From Dipylidium caninum (lineage: Eukaryota > Platyhelminthes > Cestoda > Cyclophyllidea > Dipylidiidae), in the NCBI GenBank assembly GCA_017562135.1, contig QEYB01000625.1, forward strand, positions 434,001 through 498,000: 64,000 nt of DNA, in the 5' to 3' direction. Each line of letters starts with the position of its first letter. The stretch's first letter is position 1. The notes below the pieces were generated by a model. The model was not told the DNA's origin, ran no database searches, and saw only the letters and a list, made by a program, of their open reading frames with translations. Shown piece by piece: positions 24,701 to 36,200 of this stretch. The position numbers and the translations under genes are program-made.

Positions 24701-27700
24701 TTTATCTGAAGAAAGCATTCCGTTGAATTTCCGCATCCCTTTGCTATGCTTACCGGAATCCAGGAGTACTGAAGTACATCCCTGTCTATCCATCGTCGTC
24801 TTAGTCCGAACTGTTGCACTTCTAGTACTATTCAAAAGTTCATGCCCAATGTGCTCATCAATTACCTTCATTGGCTGTGATTAGCATACACTGGCCTCAT
24901 CTTTCCTGGGCTAATAAAGATTTTATCGAGGCTGTTTACAGACAGCATTTATAACAGACAGAGGTTGCTCTAGAGCATTTGACACTCCTTCTTTCGTCTT
25001 CCCACCAGTAACTTCCATTCATTCCGTTCTTCTTGTCCGGCAGCGTAGCCAATGCTTGTCACTTCACGGCGGCAAGTCAAGTCCTCGCTACCCTGAGCTC
25101 TTACCAATTCACTCGCCGAGCGTGGCGACGCGAGGTCTTTGAGCTCTTCGTTGACCCCGCTTTCTTTCAGGCCACTGCGCCTGCTCTTCATAGTTGGCGC
25201 GCTGTGGTGGATAACCTCATGACACAGGAGAAGAATACTTTCAAGGAAGCTCTGAGTATGCGTCTGCTTATATCTTCTCTATCTCTATGCCCTCAATCCT
25301 CCCCGTAATAGTAGAGATTGTATATCCGCTTGCCTTAATGTATGTTCCCCACAGTAATTATTGTCACTGATAGGACTGAATGGCTAAGACAGAAAGCAAA
25401 GGAAAGACTTTAGTAACCTTATTTGAGTAGCATCGGTGGTGACAATTTATCATTATTGCGTTAGAAATATTGTATTATTTCGGCCGAACCGTAGAAACAC
25501 CATACAGTAATGTGAAGGGGCGTATGGAGCTGGTGTGGAGAAGGCTTAGTAGCCCATAATTGCAGGGTTAAGAAACAGTGTCGAGGTTGCGCACAGTATA
25601 TTTCGCAGGAATTAAACTGGCACCTAAGAGATTTTAATACATAGCGTAGGAACATAGGACCTAGATACGTTCTTAAAGTCGCATCTTGAGTCGGTTTTAC
25701 TCATTTGAGCGGCACTGGTTGCATCTTATTGCTGTAAAACTCCTTCCCTTCCCCTTGTTCCTCCATCTTCTTGCTAGTTTACTTAGCGTTTAATTATAAC
25801 TGTGTTCTGAGGACTATGTGTGTTTTCCCGCACACAGCACGTCTGACAGTTTCCCAGGGCACGGGGTTGAATATCTTCTCCAGCAAGGAGGCTGAGTACG
25901 AGCAACGAGCAGCACATCTTAAGAAGATCAGTTTCATCGTTTTTCCAGCGAACGTGAACAATACACACGTTCTGTCTCCGATATTCTCGGTGAGGCTAAT
26001 TTTCTTCAGCTTACTTGTCTACCTGCATCCAAGTACTATGAGTATCTTGGGCGTGTGACCGCTATGATCGGGCATGTAGCTCTAACGTAATTTTTTTCCT
26101 CTAATCTATTCATATGCGTAAGTAGTATAGGAGGTAGAAGAGATAAAACTACTATTAATTATTAATAAATGTCAAAATTGAGTTTTACTTTTTTTGAGTT
26201 TTAATTAAGTGAAAAGGCCTCGAATTTTCCTCTGACGATTAATCTTGAGTCTAATAATAAGCCCACATGTTGTCGTACGACAGACCCAATGAGAGTCGGA
26301 GAAGGTTGACTACTACTTTAATCTAACCATGCTACTTGGATCGGCTGGACTAGTGCTGTGAACTACTCTACTTATTTTGTTGCTAACCTCTTTTTTGCAT
26401 CAGAGCGGGCTGACTGACAACATTCGTGCGATGACCGATTTGAACGCACCAATTCTCACTCAACTATTCCTCTGTGCACGTGTCCTCATTGCAAGGATAT
26501 CGGCGGACTCTCTCGCTTCTCTGTGGTTTCTTGTCGTCCCAGAATTGGTGAGTGATCACTGCATTTCCCGCCTCTCATCACTTTTTGAAACAACTCAGGT
26601 AGGAATTACGGCAGGTTTTCTGCTAAGCAGCTTCGAATCCCCTTTACAAGGACGGCTTTCAATGTGCTTTTATGCTTCGCTTTATGTATCATAGGTGACA
26701 TTTTTTGTACTTTCGTAGATGAATGTATTTCGAATATTCGCGGAGCGATGCAATGGGAGGTGAGTTTCTCCTACTCTCTCATAATAAAATAGGGATTTGG
26801 GGAGGTAGATTGCACAGCGACAGGTTCGGGTCATCCATGGTCTGTTTATTCTGCAGCTCCAAGAAGCATCCCGCCCTTAAATTTGAGGATCTTCAGAAAC
26901 TACCTCAATCTCAGTTAACCCTTCTTCTGTCCGCCAGCAAACTTCTGGCAACAATTCTCCTCCTTCCGGAATCCACCATTCCTCAGCTCATTTTGTGAGT
27001 TACAAATTAACTTGGGATTAATTTTTAGGGACGACTTTTCACCCCCAATATGGAGTATACATTCCATTCTCTTTTTCTTCATGTCTAATCAAACTCCATC
27101 CGTTAACAACGCTCAAAACATCCTTGGTATACAAAGACCGTTTGAAACTCCAAACCTCTATCGATGCTTTTCTTGTCCCAGCAGTGATGTTTGTTTCGTT
27201 TCATCTCCACATATTTTTTTACGTTTTCCAGGTGATCAATCTCATTTTAGCCTTTTCTCTCCTACACATGACTAGATGTGTTCCATGTCGCCTTATTTGC
27301 TTTACGAGAGATCTCCTGTGGGAGTAAGCAGCAACGAGTTGGAGCTTGCTTTCATTCGGGAGAACCATAATCATCGTGCGCTCTTCACATACCCTCGCCG
27401 ACATCAAATACAGTCTTCTAACTCACCTTCTTTGCCATCGTTTGACTGCACTGACCCACACGCGGCATAAGAGGTGGCTGGTGAAGTGATTAGGTCAATG
27501 GTGGTGATTTTTGATAGGGCATGCAATGCCTACCATCAAAGCAGAAGCTATCGGTTCCTGTAATGCTCCAAGTTTGATTTAGATGACCACTGCTTACTTG
27601 AAAAGTAAATAAAACGCTGAAGTTTATTTTAAAGTCACTAATCTGTTTACCAATAAATGACTGGATCATGTCACTCCCCTTTTTGGCAATCCCCCTCCCC

Positions 27701-30215
27701 TCTCTGAACACGCAGCTGACCCTGACGGGTAGCATTATTGCAGCGGTGATGGACTTTTACACCTTCTTCCATGTCTGGAACTCAGTCGACTGCTTGCGTG
27801 ACTGTCACCCCATTGCCCTACCATCATGCAATCGGCTAATTAATTGGCAACTGAGCCGGCTTCATGACAAGCAGTAGACATGTGGGGGTAATGAATTTTG
27901 GCGTGCATTGAATGAAATTGTGGATTCTCGGATTCTACTGCCAATGATCACACAAACAGTCCAAGTAACCACATCTCTCTATCCACTGACAGCAGATGGA
28001 ACTCATAAGTCTATGTTTTTTTGTCAAAACTTAATACGCTTTCTCCTAGAATGGTCACTAGTATGTCACTTTTCCCTTTCACTTGTCATTGACACGCAGG
28101 ACATGACCAAGGAAATGCGATATGACATCATCATGGTACTCATGGTGCACCACCACATCCTTGCCGTAATTGACACTAAACATTTGACTACTGTTTTTAA
28201 AGTGATATGCGCTCAGGTGAGTGGTAAGAAATCAGAAACTTGCAATATCCCATTTATTCTATTAAGAGAAGGGGTCTATTGGTGACAAACACGATCTCTC
28301 CTCCACTTTGCAGCCACCGGTGGGTGTTTGTGAACCGTCGGACGGGTGACAGATCGGTGGAAGAGGAGGGGGGACGACGTGATAAAAGTGTTACCTACCA
28401 GCCACTCATGAGTCAGATCTCATTCGGATTAGCTACAGTAAGCCTCTCGCCTTCATTTTTTCATATTAATGTTTTGAACTTTCTAGATTTTAAACCTCTT
28501 CCCAGTATTCAGATTCTTTTCCCCGTGTATGTATAAACGATGGGTGCAAAGATGCCTCAAAGAGTGACAGGGTTATGTCAAGTGACCCAGAGGGGTTCCC
28601 CCGCCTTTCCGGCTTCAAGATGTGTTCACCCTAAGCCGATATAGGCCGTCTGTTAAGGCAAGGAAACTGGTTACTTCCTAACTGGATTACCTTATTTAGT
28701 GTTTTACTGGTGCTGGCAAAGTAAAACAGAGTTGTCTCGTATTCACGCATTGAGTATGAAAAGTTTCTTGGTATAATTTGAGGTTTCCAACTGCGAGAAC
28801 TCAGTACCAATAGGTATTCGACAAAAGTCATCATTAAACCGGTTGGAGCATTCAGTCGAGTGCCTTGATGATGCCAATTGAGCCAGAGTCGAATCTTGTA
28901 TTACAAAATACGAAAACCAACAGTTGATGCTTCCTTCTGCATATGTGCTTTGGTGTGGTCCTAGTAACTTGGCTTGAATGCCGTTTTTCGATATTCTCGT
29001 CGCATCGCTCGCGTTCTTCACGTAGTAAATAACATCTGGGAGGCCGAAGGACGTGTTCATTGAAGTTCACTTGAAATTCCCCTTCTAGTCACAGTCCAAC
29101 TTCCACTTTATCTCAGCTGCCTGAAATTCTGTAGGTTTCCAGAATATTTCGGAGTTTTAGGTAGTCTGGACCGAAAGCCTATTCACAAATTATGGATGCA
29201 CCTTAAAGAGAGTGCTGTAGGAACTTTTGTCACGATTTGCTTTCTCATTTATAATTACCGGTTCTTACTAATTTTTTATTTCTTTTGGCAGATCTACCAA
29301 AGGGAAAACCAAATTTACATTGCTCGGTTGCTACCATTGACAAGCGCGTGCTACTTCATTCTATCCACCAAAACCGTCACCTCATTCGAGAGACTAGAAC
29401 TCTTCTTCCGGAGGTATGTTATCGCCCTTTTATCCCTCAAATAACGTTAACTTCAACTTGAGAACAAAAAGTCCTTCAGGGGACTTTGTCGGTGATTCAA
29501 CAATTCTCTCACCCATCCCATGAACAAACTCGTCAGACCTTAAGCTGTTCCGATTTACTGGCAACGCTATTGGAAATTTCAGCGTATGCATCGTGCATAA
29601 TCTATGTTCTATTCAATGTTAATACAATGTTGGTGTGGTAATCTCCAAAATTCATCGAAGTCTTACCATTTGTCGGTACAACTTTGATTATTGAAAGTTT
29701 TGACCGCATATTTTCAGTTTTCATATTCTACATCAAAATAGGCGGGTACAACACCGACTCAACAGCTTTCACTGTGAGCAGGGAAGTCTAAACGAGCATT
29801 CGCATTCCAATTGCCTTTCCTAGGAACATTCGACGAGAAGCGATGCTTTAAAATGATATAAACGGTTTAAAGTGGCCATACCAAGCAATGTCCCGTTTTC
29901 ACTCCCTCTTTTCACTTCTTCAGTAACTATAACGCCTAGTCATCTCCCTATTTGGGTTATTTTTTTTTGCTTCTTGGGGGATCTAGGTTTACCTTTTCTT
30001 AGTATATTCACGAACCAAGATTTGTGGATGGATGAAGGGTCGATTATAATTATTACCATGCCTTCATTGTAATTCCCTTCAGCCTCGGCGAGGAACGTGC
30101 TGCCAAAGAGGTGTACAGTGAAGTTCTCGACGAGGACACCTTAAAGACAATGGATCGTGTATTGGAGGTATCTTTGTTCAATGAGTTCCCAGAGCCCCTG
30201 GCAGCCTCAAAATGA
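2675..30215 (+). CDS. DOP1: Dopey family protein DOP1, 34 exons, N-terminus outside the window
   Basis: DOP1 proteins are large peripheral membrane proteins that work with MON2 in Golgi/endosome membrane traffic. Seen: collinear similarity to animal DOP1 from the end of the Dopey N-terminal domain to the C-terminus. Exons: 2675-2950, 4173-4636, 5098-5286, 5353-5611, 5684-5931, 6269-6454, 6521-6708, 7411-7778, 8235-8431, 8789-9002, 11059-11145, 12265-12338, 13095-13269, 13793-14046, 16024-16238, 17234-17884, 18045-18286, 18376-18587, 18909-19128, 19205-19447, 19775-20040, 20159-20379, 20725-20791, 21273-21536, 23950-24026, 24116-24228, 25044-25255, 25838-25989, 26404-26547, 26719-26759, 26857-26994, 28314-28437, 29292-29413, 30083-30215. 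They total about 7,036 nt, near 2,340 residues; vertebrate DOP1 is about 2,400-2,500 residues in full. Phases agree at the junctions apart from three one-base indels. The gene identity is very secure; some splice borders are by eye. Confidence 0.95.
7411..9002 (+). CDS. DOP1: DOP1 exons 8-10: LLLHP segment followed by acidic and basic linkers
   Basis: Exon 8 encodes LLILLDSLDD and later VSPLFAILLHPSTAR, equivalent to the conserved L-L-L-L-H-P-x-T-x-R block of DOP1, then a very basic stretch. Its phase-1 end fits only a GC donor (AAAG then gcaagt at 7779), joining exon 9 at 8235. Exon 9 is strongly acidic (SEEDDDEIYNN and a D/E-rich run). Exon 10 is basic (MKRKKQKEAA), ending in phase 1 at 9002. 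The exon 9 donor (gag then gtcttc at 8432) is weak and chosen by frame. Such charged, poorly conserved linkers are normal in the middle of DOP1 proteins. Confidence 0.78.
9003..11058 (+). other. DOP1: Long DOP1 intron, no gene seen
   Basis: The donor is gtacgt at 9003 and the acceptor is atttttag before 11059. Only short open frames occur, none with recognisable domains. No repeat longer than chance was noticed by eye. Confidence 0.7.
11059..14046 (+). CDS. DOP1: DOP1 exons 11-14: central conserved helical block
   Basis: Exon 11 gives ALLSQLLAPSAETDK. Exon 12, only 74 nt, gives VHEHLLVSLHKYDFNQ, matching the Y-Q-H-V-L-L-Y-L-Q-x-Y-D motif of DOP1. Exon 13 gives LYALSRLRTILKLDAGALF, matching the next LYAF/ILKT block. 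Exon 14 gives LADLLARHYRCLL, the DOP1 LQ-LLARHR motif, then a hydrophobic helix (LLDVLLFVCLAFLLSL). Phases are 1, 1, 0, 1, 0 and every border is GT-AG. Two long introns, 9003-11058 and 11146-12264, isolate exon 11. Confidence 0.88.
14343..14370 (+). repeat. Left terminal inverted repeat of mariner fossil
   Basis: It contains GGAAACTATGAAACG, the reverse complement of the core of the right repeat at 15603-15632. The outermost bases differ from the right copy, consistent with decay. Confidence 0.8.
15603..15632 (+). repeat. Right terminal inverted repeat of mariner fossil
   Basis: It contains CGTTTCATAGTTTCC followed by aacctaa. Read on the minus strand it begins ttaggttgg, a mariner-like end. 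Confidence 0.8.
15844..15895 (+). repeat. 26-bp unit repeated twice in tandem
   Basis: The first copy is 15844-15869 and the second is 15870-15895; they are identical, beginning actacggggatatcgc. It lies about 210 bp to the right of the mariner right end, in the same DOP1 intron. An identical pair suggests a recent replication slip or an assembly stutter. Confidence 0.9.
16024..20379 (+). CDS. DOP1: DOP1 exons 15-22: second conserved half
   Basis: Exon 15 includes LLQAVIHCLATS, matching V-I-L-H-C-L-L-S-S. Exon 16, the longest at 651 nt, has LHPLWFNFLRNSLVYW, matching the M-H-P-x-W-x-x-L-x-T-S-x-L-P-Y block, after an Asn/Ser-rich insertion. Exon 17 has APNYPADYTLQLLACLQGI then VHTFLL, the I-P-P-D-x-x-L-T-L-L-E-G-I and I-H-Y-C-L-L block. 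Exon 20 has ILEPIALTHPSLLFAALA, matching L-L-G-P-I-S-M-N-H-G-V-H-F-M-A-A. Exon 22 has SSLLHFFYSWI, matching M-L-Q-F-F-Y-A-Y-I. Phases 2, 2, 1, 0, 1, 1, 0, 2 all fit. Most introns here are short (about 75-350 bp). Confidence 0.9.
20725..24228 (+). CDS. DOP1: DOP1 exons 23-26, with a one-base frameshift at about 21342
   Basis: Exon 23 ends in EKLDQKDLQ and exon 24 opens DICQRLMESTASIAGTALEQ, matching the strongly conserved K-K-D-Q-R-D-L-Q and A-I-A-G-S-S-L-E-Q-T-T-W block. Just after the W codon at 21339-21341 the homology continues in a different frame (R-R-S-L-Q-V, as in W-L-R-R-N-L-E-V), so one base is missing near 21342; as written the frame meets a TAG soon after. With one base added, exon 24 ends in phase 1 and fits exon 25. 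Exon 25 (LALKMLAE) joins exon 26 (HMAIFFDVVYKSEEKDR) across a GC-AG intron, 24027-24115. The 2.4-kb intron 21537-23949 holds no gene I recognise. Confidence 0.85.
21537..23949 (+). other. DOP1: Longest DOP1 intron wholly in view apart from 47-2674; empty
   Basis: The donor is gttaga at 21537 and the acceptor is attttttag before 23950. Short open frames occur on both strands but none shows conserved motifs or splice support. No terminal repeats or transposase-like pieces were recognised. Confidence 0.7.
25044..30215 (+). CDS. DOP1: DOP1 exons 27-34: C-terminal region and stop
   Basis: Exon 27 has LATLSSYQFTRRAWRREVFE and DNLMTQEKNTF, the best conserved block of the gene (S-G-Y-Q-Y-T-R-R-A-W). 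Exon 28 has TVSQGTGLNIFSSKEAE, then a frame change at the T run 25940-25944. Exon 29 has a second, opposite change at the G run 26407-26409, followed by LFLCARVLIARISADSLASL. Exon 31 has LLSASKLLATILLLPES, and exon 32 HRWVFVNRRTG, matching the S-A-C-K and Y-R-W-A-F blocks. Exon 33 is hydrophobic, near the leucine-zipper-like C-terminus of DOP1. Exon 34 ends VLEVSLFNEFPEPLAASK then TGA (30213-30215). Phases 1, 0, 0, 2, 2, 0, 2 fit. Confidence 0.9.
26995..28313 (+). other. DOP1: DOP1 intron with a possible skipped exon
   Basis: The phase-2 ends at 26994 and 28314 join cleanly (LILF-HRW), so this is an intron. Inside, 28100-28216 is bounded by a cag acceptor and a strong gtgagt donor; it is 117 nt and open in one frame (MRYDIIMVLMVHHHILAVID). 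Spliced between exons 31 and 32 it would bring a TGA at its start, so it cannot be a normal coding exon of DOP1. Nothing else is recognised. Confidence 0.6.
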
Positions 30216-33200
30216 TGCTGCTAACGGCATCTTAGTTTTCATTGGCTGTGACTGCTGATTTTCTTCCCGGTCTCCCTTCCCCCTATCCGCCTCTTCTGTT
30301 CACTCAGACCATGTATTATCCACTTTTGCAAATGAACAATTATGACGTCCGAGTTTCCTTTTTCGTCATGTTTTCGCCCTCCATGAGTGGAAACTTTTTT
30401 TTGGTTAATCACACGTCTCACTTGACATCTGTCAGTTAAAAGTTATTGAGATGTTAATCAGGAAGAGAAGAATGTTAATTTAGTGGATTATTCTCTGTTC
30501 TGCCGAAGGTGGATGCTTAAACGCCCAAACGGAGGAGGGTAGAGACTAGTTACTACTTCAGAATAATCTTTCCTAGTAACGTTTTTGCCCTAAGCGGTGA
30601 AAATGGGCCGGTAATGGTATAGTAAAAGTAAAAGGAAAATGAGACGTTTATGTAAACTAAATGCGTGTATCTGTGTGTGTGCGTCGAGAGTGGAGAAAAG
30701 TGACTTTCACCCAGCCTTGCTTACCTCATGAATAAGGAAAAGAACAATACGATGACTTCGTCCGCTAACACGATTTCATACATTCTCCACTGACAAGTGA
30801 GACGTGCCGGGTAAAAATTTCCCTCCCGATGGCGTTGTTTATCAACAAATCCGGAAAAAATGCAAGAAATGGCCTAGCTACAGGACAAAGGAATTTGTCT
30901 TCGCTGCGGTTTAGGCCATTTTCTCCCCTAAATCGGCATACTTGACGTCTCCTTGTAAACAAATCGTATTTTGGATGGATCGGTGAACAAATTCCTTAAC
31001 TTTTCACTGCAAAATCACAATCAACTGTGGTGATATGCAAGGTCATGGAGGCTATCTGGAGGGGAAGGAGGAGAAAATGTGCCCATCGTTGTTGTCCCGT
31101 GGTACTTGTTATAATTTCCGACTTCTATTTACTTCGTTCTCTTTTTTATCTGCGTTTGGCGTCTCAATCCTTGCTTGAGCTTTGGGAGTTGTTAATACTC
31201 ATTATTCCTTGATTTATGTTGAGTAGAGCAACTACAGGGGAGATTTTTGGACGTCTTATTCATAGCAGTTGCGAACATTCCCACTTTAGTCTGTCCGATG
31301 CCCAATTCGTTTCGTGTTATACTTGGTGGCAAGATTTGACCAGTGTTGACTTCTGGAGCCTTCCCGATTTCGGATATCATGCCCCAGAGGTCTAGTTTAG
31401 AACAAGTGGTAAAAGGCCTCAGCGCAAGGCCGCTTTCAGCCCGAAGGATTTTACGGCTGAAAGTTGTGCACCCCTGAGAGCGATTTCGTCCAAATGGCGT
31501 CTTCCCAGCTCCTCTTTATAGTATAGGCGGGTCAATGTTCAGGCTTCCAGGTATCACTAACCCACTTGCCAGCCGAAATAAGTCCTTTCCTTTTTCTTAA
31601 TTTGTAATTATCTCTAGTGACTCGGTGTCCTGTCCTTGGTTTTCGAAAAAACCGTTGGCTTGTCTGAACCATTTTGGCCAAATGGCTAAGGAACCTCTCA
31701 AACTGCCCAACTACTGTTGAGGCACGGAGGGTGTGGCAGTGAGGCTTCTGGCGTGTATGACCACATGGACACGTATCCGGCGATTCACAGAACATGGGGA
31801 GGTGTAGGAGTAAAGACGACAAAGCGAGAACATGTCCGATTTGAGTTTCGTACAAAGATGAGGCGTCTGGTAAAGAGACTTCCACCGTGCAGATGGAACT
31901 GAGTTAATGCTTACTGTAAGGCGAATTCGGTTAGCTAATGAAAAATGGATGTGATTGTATAAAGTGATTATGCTGTTATATTGAGACATTAATACGGAAA
32001 TGGTAGAATAAAGGAGGAAAGGTAGCCACGTAAAAAATCTCAACGTCTTAAACTGCTGTGACCCTGTTTAGCCTTCTTCGTGAATCGAGAAACGTGATGG
32101 GAGAGTGTGAGTGGGTGCCCAAGAAATTATCTCGTCTGCATTTTGATTCATGCTAACGTGAGCGTAGCCGCCTCTCGACCTCGGTGTTCTGCCTAATCAA
32201 AGCGTGGAAGAGGACTACATCGCGCATATCCACAAAAAATCCATCTATCCAGGACAAAAAGCTCTCATGCCATGTGCTGTTGCAATTTCATTTCGGATTT
32301 CATGTAATGATTCACCTCTCTCTGAGGCACTGTCTCGGTTTGTTGTTGTCCACAGAGGTAAATGGCGAAAGATGAGCCAAGTGTGGCGGTTAAACCACAA
32401 CATCATTTGAGTACACCGACACTGTGCACACAAGGGTTTGTTTGACACTCTGTCTTCATTACGCATCATTCTTTAACTTCAACCAATTCGGTCCTCTTCA
32501 AATTAAGTACGCCTTTCTTTTAGACAACAGAGAATTTCTAAGCCGAATTTGCTTTTCCCTGGCCTTATATCTGCCTATTTCTACTACTTCATCAACTCAC
32601 CACGAAATAGGTGAAAGGAAAATCTACTCCCTGAGTGTCGAAGGCCCAAGAATGCCTCAGACAAGTAAGTTTACCTCCAATTTCATCATTATTATTCCAA
32701 CCAATGGGCGTCTTCAACTACTTTCATCGTATCCACCAGCTCCTATTCCAGTACACACAAATTACTGAAAACTTTCAAGCTGAATATGGTAAAAGCAACA
32801 CTTTTCCTCCATCGTCTTGTCGACTAACTAAGGTAGAAGTTTTCAAACTGCTGACTGTTGGCCTATTGGCAGACTCGTTTGTCTCACGTTCCTCCAAACA
32901 CCGTGGAATTGTCTACTCTCGGCTGATTAAAACAAACTATTATAGTACTAGGCTTTACGGAGTGAAGACTCCACGAAACCACGCTTGAAGGAGAATAACT
33001 TTTCCACGTCTTTTTGCACTTTACACTGTAGATGGCGCATAAATAACGAAAATTATAATTGAGAACTGCGTAAATGAATGGACTTTTGCAGTGGTCCATT
33101 GCGATGCCCATCTGGCACGACAATGAGAGGAGAGATAGCTCAATAGAAGCGGCAAAATTGCGCGAATGGCGGAGTCTGTTGAAACCAGAAGTGATTGACA

Positions 33201-36200
33201 AGTCACCGCCACGTATCTGCAATTGGGGGATAGTAAATGGCATCTCAGTTGTCAAAGCATTAGTCAACTTTTTTGAAATACTAACGCAGATGCTTCATAC
33301 TCAACCTGTGTATCTTCAAGGGAGAGTTGAAGGAGCACTTCACAGTGGTAAGGCACTTTTTGGTTAACTGAAATGTCTTCGCCTCATATCACTGCATTTG
33401 TAGAGAGCCTGTGAATGGGTTCGGCCTTAAGATTACTTTCAATATTGTAGACCTCGTCTATGCCTCTATTTTACATGGTTGACTGTGATGAGTGTTTTCA
33501 GATGTATTACAGTACTGACGAATAAAGTCATGTAGGATGTCGAGCCGATGCATTTAGCAGTCCTTTGTCTACGGCTGAATTTCTCGGTTAGCCTTTGATC
33601 CGAGACAGCAGTGGTGAATGCCAAGACCCGTTTGGTATGCGAACATGTAACAAGATTAGGTGATGAAGTCTGCGCTAAGACACATAAATGGGGCGGCGGG
33701 TGTCGCCAGACCTGATAGGCGCCTGCCCTCGAATTGGTGTCAACGACTTTAATTCTGGTATCACGAGCCGCCCCGATGAAGAAGCCGAGAAGGAAACTGG
33801 TGTGGTAGAAAGTGGACTTTACTTTGCATATTCTGCTTCACCACCTCAATGACAGAGTTCTTCCATACTTAGACAAATAAAGGCCCCCTCTTCAAACTTT
33901 TGAAGTGATCTTAAAGTAAAGCACAACACCTCGCGAGGAGTCTCTTGTCTGCACCACGTCGCTTTTGTGCTGCACTGTGTGAACCAGTGACTGGTCTATT
34001 TGTTCACTTCATTCTCCCAAAGCCTCCATCACAGTTAATGCCACGTAGTTCGAATGATCAGCTTCCATGAAAAGGCGAGGAGCCGTTTTGCAATCCGCAA
34101 AAATTGTGCTAATGGCACTCTCTCTCTCTTATCAGTGTGAGAATCGCTGTCCAACGCTAACGCGCATGAGCCGACAGAGTTACCGACGCACGTCACTTGT
34201 GTGCCAGCATAACGCGCTTGAAGGGAGAGACTCCTTGGAAGTGAGCACAAACACCGTCATAATGCGACATCATGACGCATTTCTTTGCCTGAGGCGTTCC
34301 TCTTCGGCTCCAAACTGGCATGAAACAGCTAGCGCTTTAGATATGTGCATATGTATGGGGTAATGGGTTGCCAGACCCACCCGTTCTACCTGTGAAACCG
34401 CGGGACTTGTGGCAACAATAGAATTCTTCTGACATCGTCAATGTGACGAGATGTAGCGTTTGTGACATCAACTACGGTCGTCGCCCCATTGGCCTTATTT
34501 AAACGATTGTCATACTGGCTAAACCGCCTTAATCTCTGCTTCCCAACTGGCAGAACACGCCATAATGGCGTCACTCGAGATGTGGAGGACCGAGGAAGTG
34601 ACAGACTCCCCAATACCAGCCGAATCAAATGCTGAACACAAATGCCCGCCAATTTATGGGTGTCTGTCCATTATGACGTCTTCCCGGTGTTCTGCATTAG
34701 CCCAATTGAGGGTCGAAATTCAACCGTCAGTCTCTCGCTCGAGAATTTACTCTATCACCCTCCATCATCTTTTCCTCGACTATTAGCAAAGGTGGAACTT
34801 GTTTCTCTTCTCTAACTCCCGTCTTCATTGCCTACAACATTGAGTGGTTGGCAGTAAGGGGCTGAAGTGAAATTATGGGCAGATGGTGTAAGTTTCGGTC
34901 GCAACTATTTTAAATACGCTACATCTTATGGAAGCAGACGCATTCATTCCATTTTAGTCTATCGCGTAACTCCCTCAATAGGGACTAACATAGCGACCAT
35001 CCAAACTCCAGTTGTCTTTGACTCCCGATAAGTGGTGGTCCTGATGGCGGCAGTTACAATGAGGTGGCAGGTCCATCGAGTCCGAGGGAAAGGTTGTAAG
35101 GTCGTAGCTCCCCCCAGCCGCTAGGTCACTGGCCCTTCTGCCTCTCCTCTGCGCTTTGGACCAATCAGAATGCGACATTTTGATAAGGAAACGCAAGTGT
35201 TGCAACAACCTCGATTTGAGTTTCATCTTGTCATATTGTGGATGATTTATGGTTAAAGCGGTTGACCAGACGTCGGAATTCACGCTCACTATCAAAACGA
35301 TTTCAGTAGGGCGAGATATGTTTGATAGTTTTATCCCAAAAGCGCCCTACTCTTCTCCAATAAGGATCCCCCAAAGATCTCGTCCTTCTTTTCCCCACAT
35401 CCTTCTCTCTACCTGTCTGAAGAGAAAAGGTCTCTGTTAGTTTGCTTTGAGTCGTAGTTACAATGAGATTTTGACGAAAAGGTCGAATGTGGGAACTGAC
35501 GTCTGCTCTCGAATTCTCCTCCCACACCCTGCGGAAACACTACCAAACTTTGGCTCACTTAATCCTATTAGATTATTCGGTGTGACTGTGAGATTGAAGT
35601 TGACGGCATCCGGTAAATACTTCTACGCTTGAATTGGCCCCCGAACCGCCAAGGTGTCTATGTCGTCGTGGCTGTGGGAAGGCTTTTTTCAGCCAGCAGA
35701 ACTGTAATGTGGTGCTTTGTGTGAGGAAAGTACGGCGATAACGAGGTTTTCATGCGATGTAACCCTTACTTCCCTAATTGCGGCCATTTCCATCATTACG
35801 AGTCCCTTTAGCCCAAAGTGCACAAGTAGGGCATGCAAAGAGCATCCACCGCACCGATAAGAGTCCACAATTCACTGAAAGTCCATTTCGGTGCAGTGTC
35901 GATGTACACGATCCTAGAGAAGAATCCGTTCATATTGCCAAATACACATTCCTGTGGCATTCGTTGACCAAGTCGAATTGATATTTTATCTCATCGGCGC
36001 TGAGGTTAAATGCATCGGACATTGGACCACGAAAGGCTACCGGAAGGGTGGACAACACGGCGACAGGGCGACCGAGTCTTATCCTCCTGAAGCAAGACAC
36101 AAGACGAGGAGACCGTTCTGCCCGAATCTGTGATCGGGGGAGGTTTTAATGCCACCTTTTAGCCGGACCGACACAGATGTATTGTGAACGATCATTCAAC

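Noticed and set aside
28743..29060. 105-codon minus-strand frame inside a DOP1 intron
   Set aside because: Considered as a nested gene. No start context, no recognised family, and the length is compatible with chance.
34386..34652. Minus-strand frame ending in R-H-I-D-D-V-R, like the tail of Ty3/gypsy integrases
   Set aside because: The resemblance is one short motif. No integrase, reverse transcriptase or long terminal repeats were recognised nearby.
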